DNA of 64,000 nt from Nocardia aurea (GCF_003123685.1 NZ_QCYJ01000103.1:124001-188000); one strand, 5' to 3'; shown: positions 50,955-59,939, numbered from the stretch's first letter. Notes: generated by a model not told the origin, from the sequence alone. Numbers and translations: made by a program.

Positions 50955-51596
50955 ATGAAGGTCACCGTTTTCGGCGCGACCGGCGCCATCGGCTCACTCA
51001 CCGTCGACCGACTGCTCGACGATGGACACACCGTCACCGCCTATACCCGCAACCCGGCCAAGGTCCCCGACCGGTGGGGCGACCGGGTGCGGCTGGTCAT
51101 CGGTGAAGTGTCCGACGCCGCGGCCATCGACAGTGCTGTCGACGGCACCGACGCCGTCGTCAGCGCACTCGGTCCGAGCATGGACCGCAAAGCCACCGGC
51201 ACGCCGTTGATCGAGGGCACCGCCAACATTCTCGAGGCGAGCAAGCGCCACGGGGTGCGTCGCTTCGTCGGCCACGCGACTCCGGCGGTGCTGGATCCGC
51301 AGGAGAAACCGACCCTGGTCACCCGGTTCACCAGTTTCATGCCGCGCACTTTCCTGCGTCGGGCCTACGACGAGATCACCGGCCTGTCTGCGCTGATCAA
51401 GGACTCCGGCCTGGACTGGACCATCGTGCGGTTCATCGCCCCCAAGGACGGCGACCCCAAGAGCCGCGTCAGGGCCGGGTTCTTCGGCACCGACGAACTC
51501 GGCTTCGCGATCACCCGCGCCGACATCACCGCGTTCACCGCCGACCAGGTCGAAGACACCCGCTACCTGCGCCGCGCCCCCGCCATCAGCAACTGA
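50955..51596 (+). CDS. NAD(P)-binding NmrA/atypical-SDR protein
   Basis: 213 residues from the ATG preceded by GGAGGA. N-terminal KVTVFGATGAIGSLTVDRLL is the GxxGxxG dinucleotide motif of atypical SDRs (SDR_a5); AVVSALGPSMDRK and GVRRFVGHATPAV follow. It lacks the YxxxK pair. Such proteins are NADPH-binding reductases (biliverdin/flavin-reductase-like) or redox sensors. In an operon with DoxX (33 bp before) and the quinone-reductase-like gene (29 bp after). Confidence 0.85.
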   Translation: MKVTVFGATGAIGSLTVDRLLDDGHTVTAYTRNPAKVPDRWGDRVRLVIGEVSDAAAIDSAVDGTDAVVSALGPSMDRKATGTPLIEGTANILEASKRHGVRRFVGHATPAVLDPQEKPTLVTRFTSFMPRTFLRRAYDEITGLSALIKDSGLDWTIVRFIAPKDGDPKSRVRAGFFGTDELGFAITRADITAFTADQVEDTRYLRRAPAISN

Positions 51597-51625
51597 CCCC
51601 TCCCGCAACCGAATCGGAGCATCTC

Positions 51626-52480
51626 GTGTCCATCGTCATCACCGCCGCCTCCGGCCACCTCGGCCGCCTCGCGGTCCTGGCCGTCCTCGGCCGTGGCACC
51701 ACCCCCGGCGATATCGTCGCCGGGGCCCGCGACCTGTCCAAGATCGCCGACCTCGCCGAGCGCGGTGTGCCGACCGCGGTCATCGACTACGACGACCCCG
51801 CCACAGTCGAGAAGGCCGTGTCGCCGGGTGACGTTTTCGTGCTCGTCTCGGGCAACGACCTGGCCCACCGCGACCGTCAGCACGCGCAGGTGATCGCCGC
51901 CGCGGTGCAGGCCGGTGCCGCGCGGATCGTCTACACCAGTGGCCTGAAAGCCGACGACACCGCGCTGGCGATCGCGGCGATGCATCTGTCCACCGAAGAC
52001 GCGCTACGCGCTGCCGGTGTACCGTTCACGATCCTGCGTAACGGCTGGTACAGCGAGAACTACGCCCGCGACATCCCCACCGTCGCCCAGACCGGTGTCC
52101 TGCTGTCGAGCACCGGACACGGCACCGTCGCCTCGGCCTCGCGCCGGGACCTGGCCGAAGCCATCGCCGCCGTGGCCACCACTGACGGACACCACAACGC
52201 CACCTACGAACTCTCCGGTGACACCGCCTGGACCTACGACGACCTCGCCACCACCCTCGCCGAGGCATTGGGCCGCCAGGTCACCCACCACAACGTCACC
52301 ACCGAGGAACACCGCGCCATCCTCACCGGTACCGGGGTCCCCGAGCAGTTCGTCGACATGGCAGTCGCGGTCGACGCCGGACTCGGGGCGGGCGCGATGG
52401 GATTCCGCAGCGGTGACCTGTCACGGCTGATCGGGCGCCCCACCACCCCGCTGATCGAGACCCTGCGCACCCTCGTCTGA
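51626..52480 (+). CDS. NAD(P)H:quinone oxidoreductase-like atypical SDR (QOR2/YtfG type)
   Basis: 284 residues from a GTG preceded by CGGAGCAT. VITAASGHLGRLAVLAVLGR is the nucleotide motif; VEKAVSPGDVFVLVSGND, ARIVYTSGLKAD and FTILRNGWYSENY match the NmrA-like quinone reductase QorB/YtfG, which reduces quinones with NADPH. Likely a detoxification enzyme induced by the TetR ligand. The last intact gene of the module; a decayed LLM gene follows 57 bp downstream. Confidence 0.88.
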   Translation: MSIVITAASGHLGRLAVLAVLGRGTTPGDIVAGARDLSKIADLAERGVPTAVIDYDDPATVEKAVSPGDVFVLVSGNDLAHRDRQHAQVIAAAVQAGAARIVYTSGLKADDTALAIAAMHLSTEDALRAAGVPFTILRNGWYSENYARDIPTVAQTGVLLSSTGHGTVASASRRDLAEAIAAVATTDGHHNATYELSGDTAWTYDDLATTLAEALGRQVTHHNVTTEEHRAILTGTGVPEQFVDMAVAVDAGLGAGAMGFRSGDLSRLIGRPTTPLIETLRTLV

Positions 52481-52537
52481 AAACCGTATTCCGACGCGCT
52501 ACCAGCCGCCTGCGACGGTAGCGCCTCACCCTCACGA

Positions 52538-53329
52538 TTGGATCAACTCGTCACCGCCGCCGCGGCCACCACCGACGGCATCAAACTCGGCACCGCGGTC
52601 GCGGTTCTGTCCACCGACGACCCTATCCGGGCCTTCGAACAACTCGCTATCGCCGACGCCATCGCACCCGGACGCATCGACGCCGTCGCCGGACGCGGAT
52701 CATCCACCATCACCTTCGACCTGTTCGACCACGACGAAGCCGACTACGACCTGCTCTTCGCCTCCAAACTCGACCTACTACTCACGGTCAACACCACAGA
52801 GAACATCGACTTCGCCGGGCCACACCGCCGTAAACCACTGCGCGACAACACCGTCTACCCACGCCCCGCCCGACCCCTACCGATCTGGCTCGGCACCGGC
52901 GGCAGCCCCAACTCCGTCATCCGCGCCGCCGAACTCGGCGTCCCGATGTTCATCGGCATCCTCGGCGGCACCCCCCAACACTGGGCCCGATACGGCCACG
53001 CCTACCGCCACGCCTGGACACAAACCGGTCGCCCTGCTGAACAAAGCCGCATCGCGGTAGCCGTGCACGGATTCGTCGGCCCCGACAACACCGAAGCCAA
53101 AAGCCACCTACCTGCGCCACGAACTCGCCATGTTCGCCACCGGCGCCGCCGAAGCCCGACGCCCACCCATAACCCCGACCGGCCGCGAAGACGACCTCCA
53201 ACCCGGCGGCATGGTCTTCGCAGGCAGCCTCGACGAAATCGCTACCGCATCATCGACCCACATCAAGTCCTGGGCCACGACCGCCAGATCCTGCAAATGG
53301 ACATCGGCGGACCCCACACCGTGCACGCG
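52538..53329 (+). pseudogene. Luciferase-like oxidoreductase pseudogene, cut by IS256-type insertion
   Basis: The frame encodes the middle of an LLM oxidoreductase: DGIKLGTAVAVLSTDDPIR, QLAIADAIAPGRIDAVAGRG, TVYPRPARPLPIWLGTGG. The N-terminal 40-50 residues are absent. After FVGPDNTEAK (near 53100) the frame shifts; the next frame continues TYLRHELAMFATGAAEARR and later RIIDPHQVLGHDRQILQMDIG after a second shift. At 53330 the IS256-type element interrupts what is left; the tail resumes beyond 54728. It was probably already decaying before the insertion. Confidence 0.8.
53322..53329. repeat. Left 8-bp target-site duplication of the IS
   Basis: TGCACGCG directly before the left end of the element; an identical copy follows the right end at 54721-54728. 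Confidence 0.9.
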
Positions 53330-54720
53330 GGGACTGTTTCGCCAAGGGTGTTTCCGGCGGTTTCTTTTAGTAGGTTTGGGCGTCGGGCCAGCGGTCGGCG
53401 AAGGTGATCGCGAAGGCGTTCACGGCGGGTTTCCAGCGCATGGTCCATCGTGCCCGACCCGTCCCGGTCGGGTCCAGTGATCGGGTTACCAGATACAGGC
53501 ATTTCAGGGCGGCTTGCTCGGTGGGGAAATGACCACGCGCCTTGATCGCCCGCCGGTAACGGGCGTTCAAGGACTCGATGGCGTTCGTCGAGCAGATCAC
53601 CCGACGTATCTCGACGTCGTAGTCGAGGAAAGGAATGAATTCCTCCCACGCGTTCTCCCAAAGACGCGTGATCGCAGCATATTTGGTTCCCCACTTCTCG
53701 GTGAGTTCGTCCAGTGCCGTCCGGGCCGCGGCGGCATTGACGGCGGTGTAGATCGGTTTCACATCCCGACGCAACGCGTCCCAATCCTGACGGCCCGCCA
53801 ACCGGAACGTGTTACGGATCAAATGGATGATGCAGGTCTGAACCGTGGCCAGCGGCCACACATTGCCGACGGCGTCGGGCAGGCCTTTCAATCCGTCGCA
53901 GACCAGGAAGAACACATCCTTGACCCCACGGTTACGGATGTCGGTGAGCACACTGAGCCAGAATTTGGCGCCCTCACCGCCGGTGCCGGCCCATAACCCC
54001 AGGATGTCCTTCTCGCCGTTGACCGTGACGCCGATCGCGGCATAGATCGGTCGGTTGGCGACCTGACCATCACGCACCTTGACCACGATGGCGTCGATGA
54101 ACACGGCCACATAGATTTCGTCCAGGGGCCGAGCCGACCATTCCTGCATCTCGGCGATCACCTTGTCGGTGATCCGCGAGACTGTTTCCTTCGACACCGA
54201 GGACCCGTAGATCTCGGCGAAATGCGCCGAAATCTCCCCGGTGGTCAGCCCTTTGGCATACAACGACAACACGATCTCATCGACCCCGGTCAGGCGTCGT
54301 TGGCGTTTCTTGACGATTTGGGGTTCGAAGGTTCCGTCGCGGTCGCGGGGCACCTCGATCGGGACATGACCGGTCGCCTCGGTCAACACCGTCTTGGACC
54401 GTGTTCCGTTGCGCACGTTGGTCGAGTCCCGATCCGCGGGAGCCTCGTTCTTGTCGAAGCCCAGGTGCTCGGTCATCTCCTCGTTCAAAGCCGTCTCCAG
54501 GACGGTCTTGGTGAACTGTTTGAGCAGTCCGTTCGGACCGGTCAACGACAAGCCCTGTTCCTTGGCCATCCGGACCAGTTCCCGGGCGGCCAACTCCTCG
54601 GCCGAAGCCTCGGATGGCTTCTTCTTCCTCGTCACGGCATCAAGTGTCGCCATCACTGCACCTTCCCGCTGAGCATCACTCAGCGAATCAGGCCGGAAAC
54701 ACCGATGAATCCACAGTCCC
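53330..54720 (-). mobile_element. IS256-family insertion sequence, complete (1391 bp)
   Basis: Both ends carry imperfect inverted repeats. The left end reads GGGACTGT, 8 variable bases, GGGTGTTTCCGGC; the right end, complemented, reads GGGACTGT, 8 variable bases, CGGTGTTTCCGGC. Perfect 8-bp direct repeats TGCACGCG flank it, the size expected for this family. The single gene inside is intact. The insertion is therefore recent and the element may still be mobile. Confidence 0.92.
53367..54653 (-). CDS. IS256-family transposase
   Basis: 428 residues from MATLDAVTRKKKPSEASAEE (54653). Mutator/IS256-type DDE transposase: TEHLGFDKNEAP, RNGTRSKTVLTEATGHVPIEVPRDRDG in the N-terminal part, IYVAVFIDAIVVKVRDG with the first Asp, FFLVCDGLKGLPDAV with the second Asp in the typical CDGLKG block, and STNAIESLNARYRRAIKARGHFPTE with the catalytic Glu. 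Full length with no frameshift. The longer frame to 54764 runs out of the element and is not the true start. Confidence 0.95.
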   Translation of the reverse strand: MATLDAVTRKKKPSEASAEELAARELVRMAKEQGLSLTGPNGLLKQFTKTVLETALNEEMTEHLGFDKNEAPADRDSTNVRNGTRSKTVLTEATGHVPIEVPRDRDGTFEPQIVKKRQRRLTGVDEIVLSLYAKGLTTGEISAHFAEIYGSSVSKETVSRITDKVIAEMQEWSARPLDEIYVAVFIDAIVVKVRDGQVANRPIYAAIGVTVNGEKDILGLWAGTGGEGAKFWLSVLTDIRNRGVKDVFFLVCDGLKGLPDAVGNVWPLATVQTCIIHLIRNTFRLAGRQDWDALRRDVKPIYTAVNAAAARTALDELTEKWGTKYAAITRLWENAWEEFIPFLDYDVEIRRVICSTNAIESLNARYRRAIKARGHFPTEQAALKCLYLVTRSLDPTGTGRARWTMRWKPAVNAFAITFADRWPDAQTY

Positions 54721-54728
54721 TGCACGCG
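54721..54728. repeat. Right 8-bp target-site duplication of the IS
   Basis: TGCACGCG directly after the right end of the element, identical to 53322-53329. Confidence 0.9.
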
Positions 54729-55182
54729 ATGCTGACCCGCTGGCGACCTCTCGGTCGGGCGCAAACAGGTTGAGCGGGTGATGCGGGCCGCTGGGTTGCC
54801 GGGTGCCGCCTTCGGTAACTACCGCCTCCCGCAGCCACCATGGCTGTGAACTCACTGCCGGGGTACTGGAGGTGGGGTGCGGTGAGCGCGGGCAGTGGCA
54901 ACGGGACACGCCACTACGCGCCCAGAGCGGGGGCGCCGACAGGCTGGCTGCGCGCCGTCTCGAGGGCTTGATTCGGGAGCGGCGTGAGGCTCGGGGCTGG
55001 AATCACGTCGCTCATCGGCGTGTCCCTCCGCGGAGGAGTCGGCCGTGGTTCGGTCGGCGGCTGATCGATCCGGTGTCATTAGGGTGAACCAACACTCCGG
55101 GAGGCAGCGGATTCGCTATCGTGCGGTGTTGGAAACACTCCAACAACACACAAAACGCGGCGAATGCGCAACTTTGATGTGT
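54729..55182. other. Gap with no recognisable gene
   Basis: The first bases continue the tail of the interrupted luciferase-like pseudogene (stop near 54772). The rest has open frames on both strands typical of GC-rich DNA but none with a recognisable motif, start site and codon pattern. Confidence 0.5.
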
Positions 55183-56176
55183 TCATAGCGCTGACCACAG
55201 CTTGTTCCGGGCCAGATTATCCAGTCGGTGCCCGTCGTGCCAGCGGGTGACGTAGTGCGGGTGCAAGGGATGGTATTCGCCGGTGAGAACCGAGACCGCC
55301 TCTGCCGACTCGACCAACGCGGACGTAGGTAAAGGTGGCCGAGCCGTGTCCGGGGTTGCCGAGGCTCTGTCGGGCGTAGGCGCGGGCGATGGCGATGCCG
55401 AATTCTCGTTCGACCCATGTGAGGGTGGTGTGGCGGATCCAGTGCGCGCTGACTCCGAGTGCGTCGGCCCACGGCAGGTGGGTGCGGAATCGTGTCGAGA
55501 GTGTGTCGTATCGGCGTCGGGAGATCGGCCGACCGTTGCGTGAGCGCAGGAGCCGCTCCGATGCCTCGCCGCCGCGTTGGGCGGCGTGTTCGACCAGGCG
55601 TGTCATGAGTGTGGGGGAGACGGGGTGCCAACGCACGACGCCGCCTTTCTCATGGAGTTTGATCAGGCAGTCCGCGATGTCGAGGTCGCGGGTTCGCAGT
55701 TGTAGTGCGGCTGCGCGTCGGCAGGCGGTCTCGATGTGCAGTCGTACGATCAGTGCGTCGAGCGCGGGGTCGTTGCCCGTGGTGGCCGCGATGTGGGCGA
55801 GTTCTTGGACCTGTTGCAGTGTGAGCGCGTGTCGGGATCCGGGAAGTGGTTGTGGTCGTTGCACGGCGGCCGCGGGGTTGTCGAGTGGGTGGATGAATCG
55901 GTCGCGTTCGGCGTGCTTGTAGACGCATCGGATGGCGGAGACGAAGTGGGATACCGCGGCGCGTCCTTCGCGTGAGTTGGATCGCACGACCGCGTGGGCT
56001 CGGTGTGCTTGTACGAGTTGTTCGATCTCGGTGGCGGTGGGTTCATCGAGTCTGCGCTGAGCCCAGAGGCGTTCGATGATCCGCCAGTAACTGTCGTAGT
56101 TGGTCACGGTGGTGGCAGGAACCGCAGCGCGCAGCAGCCCCGCAGCGCGCGACGCACTATGCGGATCCCTTACCAA
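55183..56176 (-). pseudogene. Tyrosine recombinase/integrase with a C-terminal frameshift
   Basis: From a TTG at 56176: SAM-like core-binding domain (TVTNYDSYWRIIERLW...), then the catalytic domain with Arg in ETACRRAAALQLRTRDLDI, HWIRHTTLTWVE (His-x-x-Arg) and the nucleophile Tyr in GHGSATFTYV. The frame ends at 55217 with a low-complexity tail. Skipping one base at about 55320, just after the Tyr, the next frame gives ESAEAVSVLTGEYHPLHPHY and VTRWHDGHRLDNLARNKLW to a stop at 55183, a much more protein-like ending. So a one-base insertion appears to have altered the C-terminus; the catalytic residues are still encoded. Confidence 0.7.
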
Positions 56177-56215
56177 CTGACGCGACGGGACCCGTCCTGG
56201 TTGGCTGGACCGTTG

Positions 56216-56788
56216 TCAGCGAATGAAGCCGAGAGCGTTCTGAATGCCTTTTTCGAGAACCTCCTCGGAGAATTCCTCGTCTGATACTGCACGGGACAGC
56301 TGTAAGGCTCCGACCATGAGGGTGTAGAGGCCGAGCGCCTTGCCGCGTGCGGATTGTGGATCCTCCGGCGCGAGATGGGCGGCGATCACGTCGACTATGG
56401 AGCGGGCACCGTCGGTGTAGGCGCGCCTTGTGGCAGTGTCGCAGCGCCCGATCTCATCGAGCAGCGCCGCGGAGGGGCATCCGTCGCCCCGGAGATCCCG
56501 GTGCTGGCGTGAGAGATATTCGCGCACAAAAGCTTCCAGGGCATCATTGCTCGTCTCGAGCGCGTCCAGAGTTGCACGCTGGACGCCGAGCTCTCCGGCG
56601 ACGACGTTGGCCACCAGGTCGTCCTTGGATTCGAAGTGGGCGTAGAACGCGCCGTTGGTCAGGCCTGAATCGGCCATGAGTGTCGCGATGCCCGAACCGT
56701 CGATCCCGTGCTGTTTGAACCTGCGCCCGGCGGTCTCGATGATCCGCTGACGCGTCGCGTGTTTGTGCTCGGTGCTGTATCGCGCCAC
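56216..56788 (-). CDS. TetR-family regulator
   Basis: 190 residues from a GTG at 56788, giving the standard ending-free N-terminus VARYSTEHKHATRQRIIETAG; the ATG at 56848 would lie inside an AT-rich palindrome and is unlikely. HTH SGIATLMADSGLTNGAFYAHF, then ESKDDLVANVVAGEL. TetR_C_33/YcdC-like C-terminal domain with GCPSAALLDEIGRCD. Divergent from the OYE remnant and the LLM gene at 57141; may control them. Confidence 0.88.
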   Translation of the reverse strand: MARYSTEHKHATRQRIIETAGRRFKQHGIDGSGIATLMADSGLTNGAFYAHFESKDDLVANVVAGELGVQRATLDALETSNDALEAFVREYLSRQHRDLRGDGCPSAALLDEIGRCDTATRRAYTDGARSIVDVIAAHLAPEDPQSARGKALGLYTLMVGALQLSRAVSDEEFSEEVLEKGIQNALGFIR

Positions 56789-56844
56789 CCGTCTTGCCTC
56801 TCGTTGAGCCTTGCGGTCCCTCACTCCAGCAAATAGGCTGCCAA

Positions 56845-56858
56845 TCATAATATTATGA
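56845..56858. promoter_or_regulatory. AT-rich palindrome before the TetR gene
   Basis: TCATAATATTATGA is a perfect 14-bp palindrome about 60 bp upstream of the likely TetR start; a candidate autoregulatory operator or -10 region. Confidence 0.5.
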
Positions 56859-56894
56859 ACGACAGCTAATCAGTCGAGGTATGAAGGCCCGATC

Positions 56895-57096
56895 GATGAA
56901 TTCTGTGAACGACCCCCTCTCGCTGCCGTGCGGGCAGGTTCTGCCCACGCGGATCATGAAGGCGGCGATGGGCGAGGCGTTCGGCAATGTCGTGATCGAG
57001 GACGAGCGTGACCTTGACGCGCGACGCGCTCACGCGCTGGGTCAAGGCGAGCTACGACTTCGGCGTGCCGATCTGGGTGCAACTCAACCATCCCGG
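56895..57096 (+). pseudogene. Old Yellow Enzyme-type reductase remnant
   Basis: Starts MNSVNDPLSLPCGQVLPTRIM then KAAMGEAFGN, the beginning of an NADH:flavin oxidoreductase. An internal deletion jumps to VVIEDERDLDA, and after a frameshift to LTRWVKASYDFGVPIWVQLNHPG, the QLNHPGR active-site block of the same family. Nothing follows. The promoter palindrome of the next gene begins exactly where the similarity stops. Confidence 0.78.
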
Positions 57097-57126
57097 GTAG
57101 GTACAGTCAAATCTGACTGTACCTAC
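57097..57126. promoter_or_regulatory. Perfect 13-bp-arm inverted repeat before the LLM gene
   Basis: GTAGGTACAGTCA, AATC, TGACTGTACCTAC: exact arms with a 4-base centre, ending 14 bases before the start codon at 57141. It could be a repressor operator, or in RNA form a hairpin near the ribosome site. Confidence 0.72.
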
Positions 57127-57140
57127 GAAGAGGTGATGAG

Positions 57141-58184
57141 ATGCTGGTGGACGGCAACTTCGGCGGTGTCATCGACGGCACCGCCGGCGGGGATCTGGCG
57201 GATCTCGACGAGCAGATCGCGGCAGCGGACCGGGCGGGACTCGACGGAATCTGGACGACTGAGATCAGTCGTGATCCGTTCCTGCCGTTGGCGCTCGCCG
57301 CGCGACAATCGACGCGGCTCACATTGGGAACTGCCATCGCGGTCGCCTTTGCCCGTAACCCTATGACTGTTGCCGTAACCGCGAATGATCTGCACTGTCT
57401 CAGCGGCGGCCGGTTCGTGCTCGGTCTCGGTACTCAGGTCAGGGCGCACATCACGCGCCGATTCGGCATGCCGTGGTCCGCACCGGCGGCACGCATGCGG
57501 GAGTTCGTCCTGGCAGTGCGGGCGATCTGGTCCTGCTGGGAGCATGGCACCGAACTCGACTTCCGCGGCGATTTCTACCAGCACACCCTGATGACACCGA
57601 TGTTTCGTCCGCAGCTGAGTCCGTGGGGAACTCCGCCGGTGCTATTGGCGGCTGTGGGGGCGGAAATGACGAGAACAGCGGCCGAGGTCGGTGACGGTCT
57701 GATCGTCCACGCGCTGACCTCGGAGCGTTTCTTGCGGGAGGTGACGATGCCGATCGTGTCCGGCGGTTTGCGGAAGTCAAGTCGTGAGCGTGGCGAATTC
57801 ACTATCAGCTTACCGGGATTGGTCGCCACGGGGTCCGATGATCGTGCACTCGAAGTCGCCGTGCGTGCCGTGCGCGAACAGATTGCGTTCTATGGCGCCA
57901 CACCCGCCTACCGAGCGGTGCTCGACCTGCATGGCTGGGGGGATCTACACACTGAACTGCACCGCATGTCGAAAGCGGGCCAATGGTCGACGATGCCGGA
58001 TTTGATCGATGACACCGTGCTGGGAACTTTTGCGGTGGTTGGTGATCCCGAGCATGTCGGTGCCGAAATTCGCCGCAGATTCGATGGACTCGTAGACCGA
58101 TTCACGCTGTACACGCCGTACCCGATGGCTGATTCCGTTCGAGCCAGGGTCGTCGATGCCGTGCACCGACGGCCTGTTACGTGA
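57141..58184 (+). CDS. Luciferase-like (LLM) F420-type oxidoreductase, TIGR03617-like
   Basis: 347 residues. Same family as 11745-12779: GLDGIWTTEISRDPFLPLALA, GTAIAVAFARNPMTVA, FVLGLGTQVRAHITRRFGMPW, and DFYQHTLMTPMF shared nearly word for word (DFYTHTLMTPMF). Probable F420H2/F420 hydride transfer on an unknown substrate. It starts 14 bp after the palindrome; GAGGTGATGAG provides the ribosome site. It faces the P450 at 58300 tail to tail. Confidence 0.9.
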   Translation: MLVDGNFGGVIDGTAGGDLADLDEQIAAADRAGLDGIWTTEISRDPFLPLALAARQSTRLTLGTAIAVAFARNPMTVAVTANDLHCLSGGRFVLGLGTQVRAHITRRFGMPWSAPAARMREFVLAVRAIWSCWEHGTELDFRGDFYQHTLMTPMFRPQLSPWGTPPVLLAAVGAEMTRTAAEVGDGLIVHALTSERFLREVTMPIVSGGLRKSSRERGEFTISLPGLVATGSDDRALEVAVRAVREQIAFYGATPAYRAVLDLHGWGDLHTELHRMSKAGQWSTMPDLIDDTVLGTFAVVGDPEHVGAEIRRRFDGLVDRFTLYTPYPMADSVRARVVDAVHRRPVT

Positions 58185-58299
58185 AACCGTGGCGGCACCG
58201 CGACCGTGACCGAGCTTCGTGAGGCCGATCGGCATTTCGTCTGAGCGGAAATCCGGAATCTGGTGCCTGCGAGGCAATTCTGAGCACGCATGTCCTGTG

Positions 58300-59571
58300 C
58301 TATCGCCCGACCAGCGGGGGTGTCGATGGGAAGGTCAGAGGAAGTGCGGCCAGCATTCGGTGCAGTGGACCCGGTCGCCAGGCCAGCTGGTCGGGGGAGA
58401 CCGCCAATGTGATTTCCGGCAGAGCGTCGAGTAGCTGTTCGATCGCCTCGTGAGCGATGGTCATCGCCAGTGGTTGTGCTGGGCAGGTGTGTGGGCCCGC
58501 GCCCCACGAAAGGTGGGAGCGGTTTCCGGTGCGGTCACCCGCGATGGAGGGGTCGTTGTTGCAGGCGGCCGAACTGATGACCACGGGCTGGTGGGCGGGC
58601 AACCATTTGCCGTCGAGAATCTGCGGCTGGCGCGGATAGCGTACGCAGAAGTTGGCCCACGGAGGGTCGCTGAACAACACTTCTTCGATCGCGTCGCGGG
58701 TCGATATCGCGCCACCGAGAACATTGCCGCCGAATCGGTCATCGGTCAGCATGAGCAGCAGCGTATTGAGTATCAGGCCGCAGGTGGGCTCTGTGCCGGC
58801 GGCGTACAGCAGCGCTGTCTGATGGACTATCTCCGTATCGTCGAGGTTGGCTGGGTGAGTCATCAGATGGGAGATGAGGTCGTTTCCGCGGCTTCCGCGT
58901 TTCCGCTGCACGACCTCGAGCAGTATGGCTTCGAATATCGCGTTGCCGCGCTGGGCCGTCGCGGTGTCCGCTGCGTCGAGGACGGCGGCCATCCCGGCGA
59001 GTGCGCGCTGCCCGGCTTCCGGTGGGACACCCAGCGTGTCGTTGAGCACGTGGAATGTGAGGGGCAACGCGTATTGTCCGAGTATTTCGACTGTCCCGGA
59101 TTCGCAGAACGTGTTGATCATCGGGGTGGCGGTCCGCTCTACGACAGAACGCAATGCGTGCAGATCGACGCGATCGAGTGCCGCGGTGCACGAGCTGCGC
59201 AGTCGCGCGTGTGCCTCACCTGTGCTGCGCAACGGGATCGGGCGCCATTGCAACAACGGCAGCACAGGGCAGTCGGTGGGCATCTGTTGCTGCCAGATCC
59301 GGGGGTCGGCCGGGTAGTGCGTTTCGTCGTCCAGAATGCGCAGTGCCTCGCGGTAGCCCAAGACGAGAGTCGCGGGGACCCCAGGTGCTAATTCGACGGG
59401 CGCGAACGCACCATAGTTGTCGCGTAGCTCGCGGTAGACGCGGTGGGGGTCGGTCATGAACTCGGTGGCGTACAGCGGCGCGCACGAGCCATCGGCGGCT
59501 GGGATCTGCGGGGAGCGCTGAGAAGCCGGATCTTTTCGCTGGTGTGACAGCGAAGCCGGTGGCGATGTCAC
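58300..59571 (-). CDS. Cytochrome P450 with degenerate ExxR (CYP157-like)
   Basis: Up to 423 residues from a GTG at 59571; the true start may be later (Met39, MTDPHRVYREL). Heme loop LSWGAGPHTCPAQPLA with Cys363; I-helix LLYAAGTEPTCG. In the K-helix the ExxR motif is replaced: RDAIEEVLFSDPPWANFCVR has no Arg four after Glu. The same loss (EQSLW) is known in CYP157 enzymes of Streptomyces, whose surrounding EEVLW-DPP-AN pattern it also shares. CYP157 genes often sit in conservon clusters, but no GTPase or roadblock gene is present here. Catalytic competence is uncertain. Confidence 0.88.
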   Translation of the reverse strand: MTSPPASLSHQRKDPASQRSPQIPAADGSCAPLYATEFMTDPHRVYRELRDNYGAFAPVELAPGVPATLVLGYREALRILDDETHYPADPRIWQQQMPTDCPVLPLLQWRPIPLRSTGEAHARLRSSCTAALDRVDLHALRSVVERTATPMINTFCESGTVEILGQYALPLTFHVLNDTLGVPPEAGQRALAGMAAVLDAADTATAQRGNAIFEAILLEVVQRKRGSRGNDLISHLMTHPANLDDTEIVHQTALLYAAGTEPTCGLILNTLLLMLTDDRFGGNVLGGAISTRDAIEEVLFSDPPWANFCVRYPRQPQILDGKWLPAHQPVVISSAACNNDPSIAGDRTGNRSHLSWGAGPHTCPAQPLAMTIAHEAIEQLLDALPEITLAVSPDQLAWRPGPLHRMLAALPLTFPSTPPLVGR

Positions 59572-59939
59572 AGGGCGACTCTAGACAGCAGGCGTCGGTG
59601 CCGCAGCTGAATCGAGGCTCGTTCTGCGGAACCCCTCACCAAACCGTCGCGGCGAAGGCGTGGGGCTCTGGTGCGCGGGGTCGCTGTGTCGATGCGACTA
59701 TCCAGGCTGTGATCGAAGCCTACATCGGAGGAACCCGAGGTCGGCCCCACGAGGAATTGCTGTGTCACCCTCTCGCACCGGCGCTCATGTCGATCGAACC
59801 AGCGGCGGGTTGCGATGCCGAAGGGTCTCCGCGCAGGTCTGCGCGGAGTTGGGCCGCCGCGCCGAGTCGGTGCTTGTTCACGCGGGACTTCCGGGTGGAC
59901 GATGACCGCGAATGTATTCATCTGACTCTGGAGGGTGAT
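59572..59939. other. Gap between P450 and GYD genes
   Basis: A plus-strand frame is open from 59544 through the GYD gene, but this part shows no known domain. No terminator or operator stands out. It presumably carries the promoters of the divergent pair. Confidence 0.5.
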
